Assembly (NCBI GenBank): GCA_038252405.1
Contig: JBBSAJ010000067.1
Coordinates: 1 to 6,759, forward strand
Direction of reading: 5' to 3'
Length of the DNA: 6,759 nt
Origin: DATCDE01 sp038252405
GTDB taxonomy: Bacteria; Actinomycetota; Actinomycetes; Prado026
Shown here: piece after piece, positions 1 to 3,745 of the stretch
Layout of the letters: every line of letters begins with the position of its first letter
How positions within the stretch are numbered: the first letter of the stretch is position 1
Notes under the pieces: model-generated
Databases searched by the model: none
The model's input: the letters and a program-made list of their open reading frames with translations, nothing else
What the model was told of the DNA's origin: nothing
Made by a program: the position numbers and the translations under genes

Positions 1-89
1 CACCGCCCACCCTGCCGGGGCGTGCGATCCGGCAACAGCGGCTCCAACCGGGCCCACATCTGATCAGTCAACACACGACGCGTCTGCAT
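1..89 (-). CDS. IS5-family transposase, N-terminal fragment (runs off the window)
   Basis: Only the first 29 codons are present. They start at an ATG (89-87) and read MQTRRVLTDQMWARLEPLLP, then DRTPRQGGR. The pattern LTDxxWxxLEPLLP followed by a G/R-rich stretch is the typical start of IS5-family transposases with the DUF4096-type N-terminal domain, which helps recognise the element ends before the DDE catalytic domain. The catalytic residues lie outside the window, so it cannot be judged whether the enzyme is intact or whether it is made from one frame or by frameshift. The family call rests on this short but characteristic motif. Confidence 0.8.
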   Translation of the reverse strand, partial: MQTRRVLTDQMWARLEPLLPDRTPRQGGR

Positions 90-136
90 GAACAGCACCC
101 TGCCCGGCCCCGCCCACGAAGTCCGTCAGACACGCC
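1..136 (-). mobile_element. IS5-family insertion sequence, partial (transposase 5' end side)
   Basis: The left edge of the window carries the upstream end of an insertion sequence running leftward. Read on the minus strand, the element appears to begin with GGGCGTGTCTGACGGA (136-121), followed by a short GC-rich leader and the transposase start at 89. Immediately outside is CTAG (137-140), which fits the 4-bp YTAR target preference known for IS5-type elements. The other end lies beyond the window, so the inverted repeat and target duplication cannot be confirmed and the exact boundary is uncertain by a base or two. The element ends about 70 bp upstream of the next gene's -10 box, so it has not interrupted that gene. 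Confidence 0.75.
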
Positions 137-206
137 CTAGGCGATGGACGGTGACCGCGTGGGCCGGCGCCGCACCGCACGGCCGGCCGGCCGAGGCGCC
201 AGCCAC

Positions 207-212
207 TACGCT
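207..212 (+). promoter_or_regulatory. -10 box for a probable leaderless larE transcript
   Basis: TACGCT fits the actinobacterial -10 consensus TANNNT and lies 6 nt before the ATG at 219. That spacing puts the transcription start on the A of the start codon, giving an mRNA without a 5' leader. There is no Shine-Dalgarno before this ATG, which agrees. No clear -35 hexamer is seen. The site is inferred from spacing and consensus only. Confidence 0.5.
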
Positions 213-218
213 GCCCGG

Positions 219-1691
219 ATGCAGCAGCCGAGCGAGCAGCCGTCGTCGGGCCCGGTCCAGCCCCTCGTCGTCGGGTTCGACCTCGACATGACGCTGATCG
301 ACAGCCGCCCCGGCATCCACGCCGTCTATACCGCGCTCGCGACCGAGACCGGCGCCCCGATCGACGCCGACGCGGCCGTCACCCGGCTCGGGCCGCCGCT
401 GGACGAGGAGCTGGCCCGCTGGTTCCCGGCCGACCAGGTCGCCGCCATGGCCGACCGGTTCCGGGCGCTCTACCCGGCCCTGGCCGTCGGGCCGACCCGC
501 GCGCTGCCGGGCGCCGCCGAGGCGCTGGCCGCCGTCCACCGCCACGCCGGCCGCTGCGTCGTGATCACCGCCAAGTACGAGCCGAACGCCCGGCTGCACC
601 TGGACCACCTCGAGCTGCGCCCGGACGCCGTGGTCGGCTGGCGCTGGGGCGACGGCAAGGCGGCCGCACTGGTCGAGCACGCGGCGGCGGTCTATGTGGG
701 CGACCACGCGGCCGACATGCGTGCTGCCGTCTCCGCGGGCGTGGTCGGAGTGGGCGTGGCTACCGGTCCGGTGGACGCCGACGGGCTGCGCGCGGCCGGC
801 GCCACCGTCGTCCTCGACGACCTCAGCGGGTTCCCCGAGTGGCTGGACGAGTTCGTCCTGCAGCGCCGGCTGGACGACCTGCGGCGCCGGCTGGACGAGC
901 TCGGCTCGGTGCTGGTGGCCTTCTCCGGCGGGGCCGACTCGGCGTTCCTGCTGGCCGCCGCGGTGGAGTCGCTCGGGCCGTTCCAGGTGGTCGCCGCCAC
1001 AGCGGTCTCCCACTCGCTGGCCAGCGGCGAGCTGGGCGACGCCAAGGCCTTCGCCGAGGCCCTGGGCGTGCGGCACCTGAGCCCGCGCACCTACGAGCTG
1101 GCCCGGGACGGCTACCGCGCCAACGGTGGCGACCGCTGCTACTTCTGCAAGGCCGAGCTGATCGAGGTGCTCCGCCCGGTCGCCGCCAGCCTGTCGATCC
1201 AGCACATCGTCACCGGCACCAACGCGGACGACGGCGTCGCGGGCTTTCGCCCCGGCATCCGCGCCGCGGCCGAGCGCGGCGCCCTCACCCCGCTGCTGGA
1301 CGCCGGCCTGACCAAGGCCCAGGTGCGCGAGGCGTCCCGCCGGATGGGCCTGCCCACCTGGGACAAGCCGGCCGCGGCCTGCCTGTCCAGCCGGATCGCG
1401 TTCGGGCTGGAGATCAGCCGGGACCGGCTGGAGCGGGTGGACCGGGCCGAGGCCGGCGTCCGGGCGGCGCTGAAGGACGCCGGGATCGAGGTGCGCAACC
1501 TGCGGGTGCGCGACCTTGGTGACCACGCCCGGCTCGAGGTCGACCCGGACGTGGTGGAGTGGGTAGCGCTGTGCGAGGAGGCCACCGACGCCGTGATGGC
1601 GGCCGGCTTCACCTCGGTCGAGCTGGACGAGCAGGGCTTCCGCTCCGGCTCCCTCAACGAGCTGCTGGTCGAGCCCGAGCGCTACCGCTGA
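219..1691 (+). CDS. larE: HAD-family hydrolase fused to ATP-dependent sacrificial sulfur transferase LarE
   Basis: This is a 490-residue two-domain protein. Residues about 16-212 form a complete HAD phosphatase domain: motif I FDLDMTLID (D21, D23), motif II VVIT (T117), motif III K147 and motif IV GDHAAD (D162, D166). Residues about 213-485 are a full-length LarE: PP-loop SGGADS (236-241) for ATP, CYFC (C307, C310) and ACLSSR (C388). LarE enzymes adenylate the carboxylates of a pyridinium mononucleotide and donate sulfur, making the nickel-pincer cofactor of LarA-type racemases. The three-cysteine version is known to use a [4Fe-4S] cluster that delivers an extra sulfide, whereas the one-cysteine version sacrifices its own Cys. 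The start at 219 is chosen because homology begins soon after and a TANNNT box lies 6 nt upstream; the in-frame ATG at 144 would add 25 Arg-rich residues with no family resemblance. No larA, larB or larC is visible here. The HAD substrate is unknown. Confidence 0.88.
   Translation: MQQPSEQPSSGPVQPLVVGFDLDMTLIDSRPGIHAVYTALATETGAPIDADAAVTRLGPPLDEELARWFPADQVAAMADRFRALYPALAVGPTRALPGAAEALAAVHRHAGRCVVITAKYEPNARLHLDHLELRPDAVVGWRWGDGKAAALVEHAAAVYVGDHAADMRAAVSAGVVGVGVATGPVDADGLRAAGATVVLDDLSGFPEWLDEFVLQRRLDDLRRRLDELGSVLVAFSGGADSAFLLAAAVESLGPFQVVAATAVSHSLASGELGDAKAFAEALGVRHLSPRTYELARDGYRANGGDRCYFCKAELIEVLRPVAASLSIQHIVTGTNADDGVAGFRPGIRAAAERGALTPLLDAGLTKAQVREASRRMGLPTWDKPAAACLSSRIAFGLEISRDRLERVDRAEAGVRAALKDAGIEVRNLRVRDLGDHARLEVDPDVVEWVALCEEATDAVMAAGFTSVELDEQGFRSGSLNELLVEPERYR
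863..904 (+). repeat. 21-bp tandem repeat encoding two heptads at the HAD-LarE junction
   Basis: Two adjacent 21-bp units (863-883 and 884-904) share their first 15 bases exactly, GCGCCGGCTGGACGA, and agree at about 18 of 21 positions. They encode RRLDDLR and RRLDELG (residues 216-229), two consecutive heptads of an amphipathic helix lying exactly between the HAD domain and the LarE PP-loop. This looks like a short in-frame duplication that built the interdomain linker. Confidence 0.8.
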
Positions 1692-1912
1692 CCGCGCCGC
1701 GCCCGCGCGGCCACGACCAGCCCGCCCAGCGCGATGCCCATGCCCAGCGGCGCCAGCATCGACAGGTAGTAGAACTCCACCGGCAGCCGGGTGGTGCCCA
1801 CCAGCAGCGGGACGACGGTCACCAGGATCGCCACCACCCCGACCGCGAACACGACCCCGCCCACCCGGACCCACCGGTCGCCCGGTCGCTGCTCATCCGT
1901 CCGCTCGCGCAC
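1682..1912 (-). CDS. Small membrane protein with two transmembrane segments, function unknown
   Basis: This is a 76-residue protein of no recognised function. After a charged N-terminus (residues 1-16) there are two hydrophobic spans, about residues 17-38 and 47-69, joined by a short loop (GTTRLPVEF) and followed by an Arg-rich tail (RARRGQR). Positive charge on both ends suggests a hairpin with both termini in the cytoplasm. The segment YYLSMLAPLGMGIALGGL has the look of a conserved actinobacterial two-helix protein rather than chance coding. The start is a GTG at 1912-1910, placed 6 nt after a TACCCT box, so the message is probably leaderless. Its last codons overlap the convergent larE end by 10 bp, leaving no room for a separate terminator between them. 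Confidence 0.72.
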   Translation of the reverse strand: MRERTDEQRPGDRWVRVGGVVFAVGVVAILVTVVPLLVGTTRLPVEFYYLSMLAPLGMGIALGGLVVAARARRGQR

Positions 1913-1918
1913 CCAGGC

Positions 1919-1924
1919 AGGGTA
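1919..1924 (-). promoter_or_regulatory. -10 box for the small membrane protein gene (leaderless)
   Basis: On the minus strand TACCCT (1924-1919) is followed by six bases (GCCTGG) and then the GTG start at 1912. The geometry is nearly the same as that in front of larE (TACGCT, GCCCGG, ATG). This places the transcription start at or next to the start codon. No convincing -35 is seen. Confidence 0.5.
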
Positions 1925-1951
1925 CGCACCACCCCGGTGACCCGATCCGAC

Positions 1952-1957
1952 TACCCT
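1952..1957 (+). promoter_or_regulatory. Candidate -10 box for cspB
   Basis: TACCCT, the same hexamer as the divergent promoter 28 bp away on the other strand, fits TANNNT. Transcription from about 1964 would give a leader of roughly 58 nt before the GTG start of cspB. A leader of this kind is common for cold-shock genes. No strong -35 is visible, so this is a consensus-only call. Confidence 0.35.
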
Positions 1958-2021
1958 GGGGGGGCGGTTGCGTCCGACGCGCCGTCCCGCTCAGACACCC
2001 CGCAACCGAACGAGGTCGAAC

Positions 2022-2405
2022 GTGCCTACCGGCAAGGTCAAGTGGTACGACTCCGACAAGGGCTTCGGCTTCCTGTCCCGTGACGACGGCGGCGACGTCT
2101 TCGTGCCCAAGAGCGCCCTGCCGGACGACGTGACGACGTTGAAGGCCGGTACCCGTGTCGAGTTCGGCGTGGCCGAGGGCCGACGCGGCGAGCAGGCCCT
2201 GTCGGTGCGGCCGCTGGACCCGCTGCCGAGCGTGGCCAAGGCCAAGCGCAAGCCGGCCGAGGACACCGCCGTGATCGTCGAGGACCTCATCCGGCTGCTC
2301 GACCAGGTCGGCAACGACCTGCGCCGGGACCGCTACCCCTCGCCGGCCGAGGGCCGCCAGGTGGCCGCGCTGCTGCGCGCGGTGGCCGACGAGCTGCAGG
2401 GCTGA
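2022..2405 (+). CDS. cspB: Cold-shock domain protein CspB with C-terminal helical extension
   Basis: A 127-residue nucleic-acid-binding protein, cytoplasmic, expected to melt RNA structure or bind single-stranded nucleic acid. The cold-shock domain fills residues 1-67: PTGKVKWYDSDKGFGFLS carries RNP1 (KGFGFLS, 13-19) and VFVPKS (26-31) is RNP2, with Pro-Lys in place of the usual His at the RNP2 end. Classic CspA is about 67-70 aa; this one has about 55 extra residues that form a Lys-rich linker (KAKRKP) and two predicted helices ending VAALLRAVADELQG. From memory this matches the organisation of M. tuberculosis CspB (Rv0871, 135 aa). The GTG at 2022 is chosen because the family begins at M/V-PTGKVKWYD and GAGG (2012-2015) sits 6 nt upstream; a TTG at 1968 in frame would add residues foreign to the family. 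Confidence 0.93.
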   Translation: MPTGKVKWYDSDKGFGFLSRDDGGDVFVPKSALPDDVTTLKAGTRVEFGVAEGRRGEQALSVRPLDPLPSVAKAKRKPAEDTAVIVEDLIRLLDQVGNDLRRDRYPSPAEGRQVAALLRAVADELQG

Positions 2406-2443
2406 GCCGCCGCCCGAAGGCCGTCCGAGGCTGGCTGGCTCAG
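2402..2443. terminator. Possible bidirectional terminator between convergent cspB and lipoprotein genes
   Basis: CTGAGCC (2402-2408) and GGCTCAG (2437-2443) are perfect 7-bp inverted arms around a 28-nt GC-rich centre. Both convergent stop codons lie inside the arms (TGA of cspB at 2403; TGA of the lipoprotein gene at 2442-2440). There is no T-tract on either side, and the loop is long, so termination is only suggested by position. Confidence 0.3.
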
Positions 2444-2886
2444 GACCGGCGGGTCAGCTCGAACAGCCAGACCCCGCGCAGCTGCTGGCCACCCTGGCCG
2501 AGGGAGAGCACCCGCAGCTGCAGCGGCTGGGCGAGGTCGGACTCGCTCAGCGCGAACCGGTAGTACGTCGTCGTCAGCGGCTGGGCGGTGAGCCGCTGGT
2601 TGCCGATCGTCGGGTACCAGCCGTCCTGGGCCACCACGGTGTCCACGCTGATGCCGATGGTCTGCCCCGGCAGCACCGACAGGGCCGGCAGGCCGGTGCC
2701 GCCGGCCACGCACGAGGACAGGTTGGCGGTCTGGGCGGCGTCGCTGGACCAGCACCGGGCCTCGGCCCGGTCGGAGGAGCTGCCGGACCACACCGTGACG
2801 GCGGGCGCGGGCTTCTCGCAGGCGCTGAGGGTGAGCGCGGCAGCAGCCAGCATCCCGGCGACGACCGCCGTGCGGCGCTTGGTCAT
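2440..2886 (-). CDS. Secreted lipoprotein, possibly DUF2771-like
   Basis: The product is a 148-residue lipoprotein. The signal peptide has a KRR n-region, a hydrophobic stretch (AVVAGMLAAAALTL) and the lipobox LSAC at 20-23, so Cys23 should be lipidated and the mature 126 residues anchored outside the membrane. The mature part is a single small, probably beta-rich domain with two cysteines (C45, C59) that could form a disulfide outside the cell; it has the segments LSVLPGQTIGISVD and TTYYRFALSESDL. Size, lipobox and its place between cspB and DUF3027 recall the DUF2771 exported proteins of actinobacteria (Rv0875c from memory), but the sequence match is not firm. The ATG at 2886 has GGGGAG 7 nt upstream. 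It converges on cspB with 34 bp between stops and is divergent from DUF3027. Confidence 0.85.
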   Translation of the reverse strand: MTKRRTAVVAGMLAAAALTLSACEKPAPAVTVWSGSSSDRAEARCWSSDAAQTANLSSCVAGGTGLPALSVLPGQTIGISVDTVVAQDGWYPTIGNQRLTAQPLTTTYYRFALSESDLAQPLQLRVLSLGQGGQQLRGVWLFELTRRS

Positions 2887-2919
2887 GGGTGGTCTCCCCG
2901 CAGTTCGATCGATGGGATG

Positions 2920-2929
2920 AGGCTATCGT
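2920..2929. promoter_or_regulatory. Overlapping divergent -10 boxes between the lipoprotein and DUF3027 genes
   Basis: The 51-bp gap between two divergent starts holds TATCGT on the plus strand (2924-2929, 8 nt before the DUF3027 ATG) and TAGCCT on the minus strand (2925-2920, 34 nt before the lipoprotein ATG). The two hexamers share two base pairs, so RNA polymerase could not occupy both at once and the promoters would compete. The plus-strand box implies a leaderless or nearly leaderless DUF3027 message; the minus-strand one leaves room for the lipoprotein's Shine-Dalgarno. Confidence 0.45.
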
Positions 2930-2937
2930 CAGGGCCC

Positions 2938-3714
2938 ATGACCCCTGAGACCCGGACCCGCACCGTCGCGGCCGACAAGACCTGCGTGGACGCCGTCGAG
3001 GTGGCCCGGGCGGCTGCGGTCGCCGTGGCCGGCGAGGCATGGGTGGGGGAGCACCTCGGCTTCGAGCCCGAGGAGGAGCGGGTCGGCACCCACCGGTTCG
3101 CCTCGCGGCAGCCCGGCTACCACGGCTGGCACTGGGCGGTCACGGTGGCGCGGGCCAGCCGTGGCAAGGCCGCCACGGTGGACGAGGTGTGCCTGCTGCC
3201 CGGCGGCGAGGCCCTGCTGGCGCCGGCCTGGGTCCCCTACGAGCAGCGGCTGCAGCCCGGCGACCTCGGCGTCGGCGACGTGCTGCCGACCGCCCCCGAC
3301 GACCCGCGGCTGGAGCCCGGCTACACCGGCCTGGGTGGGCGCCACAACGGCGAGCCGGACGACGAGCGCGAGACCGCCCGCGAGCTCGGGCTGGGCCGCG
3401 AGCGGGTGCTCTCCCTCCTCGGCATCGACGACGCGGCCGACCGCTGGCTGAACGGGCCGGGCGGACCGCGCGCCCCGATCGCCGAGGCGGCCCCCGCGCA
3501 CTGCAGCAGCTGCGGGTTCCTCGTGCGGGTGGCCGGGCTGCTCGGCCAGGCCTTCGGGGTCTGTGCCAACGAGTACTCCCCGAGCGACGGCCGGGTGGTG
3601 ACCTTCGACCACGGCTGCGGGGCCCACTCGCAGGTCGCGGTGGCCTCGCTGGCGAACATGGCGGCCGGGCACGTCATCGACGAGGTGGGGTACGACGAGC
3701 TCGGCCAGCGCTGA
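2938..3714 (+). CDS. DUF3027 family protein, putative zinc-binding
   Basis: A 258-residue soluble protein, recognised as the actinobacterial DUF3027 family (Rv0877 in M. tuberculosis, 262 aa, from memory). No signal peptide or membrane span. Visible landmarks are an Ala-rich N-terminal helix (19-31), the aromatic motif GYHGWHWAV (60-68), PAWVPY (97-102), a charged middle with REL/RERV, and a C-terminal cysteine/histidine set: C189 and C192 (CSSC), C209 (GVCANE) and C227 within H225-G-C-G-A-H230. Four cysteines plus two histidines in about 42 residues are well suited to hold a structural zinc; this is inference. Function is unknown. The ATG at 2938 follows TATCGT by 8 nt; an in-frame ATG at 2917 lies upstream of that box and is unlikely to be transcribed. 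The 3' end carries the ribosome-binding site and probable start of the following ATPase gene, so the pair should be co-transcribed and coupled. Confidence 0.88.
   Translation: MTPETRTRTVAADKTCVDAVEVARAAAVAVAGEAWVGEHLGFEPEEERVGTHRFASRQPGYHGWHWAVTVARASRGKAATVDEVCLLPGGEALLAPAWVPYEQRLQPGDLGVGDVLPTAPDDPRLEPGYTGLGGRHNGEPDDERETARELGLGRERVLSLLGIDDAADRWLNGPGGPRAPIAEAAPAHCSSCGFLVRVAGLLGQAFGVCANEYSPSDGRVVTFDHGCGAHSQVAVASLANMAAGHVIDEVGYDELGQR
3682..3697 (+). promoter_or_regulatory. Shine-Dalgarno and probable non-canonical (ACG) start of the ATPase gene
   Basis: GAGGTG (3682-3687) matches six bases of the anti-Shine-Dalgarno. Seven bases later an ACG (3695-3697) lies in the ATPase frame and would begin the protein with (M)SSASADPFGTAALRRT. 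No ATG, GTG or TTG occurs in this frame between the preceding stop (about 3451) and the GTG at 3746, which itself has no Shine-Dalgarno. The site lies inside the end of DUF3027: its GAC codon (3694-3696) would, as synonymous GAT, turn the ACG into ATG. Confidence 0.45.
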
Positions 3715-3745
3715 CCCGTTCGGTACCGCGGCCCTGCGCCGCACC

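Noticed and set aside
181..192. Three tandem GGCC units forming a perfect palindrome upstream of larE.
   Set aside because: Such runs are common in GC-rich DNA and the unit is too short and simple to call an operator.
144..218. N-terminal extension of the HAD-LarE protein from the ATG at 144.
   Set aside because: The 25 added residues are Arg/Gly-rich with no family resemblance, the frame would begin just 7 bp from the insertion sequence end, and a -10 box lies inside it.
126..1874. A long minus-strand open frame opposite the HAD-LarE gene and overlapping the membrane protein gene.
   Set aside because: Composition is repetitive Gly/Ala/Arg/Val/His with no domain; the plus strand has unmistakable HAD and LarE motifs.
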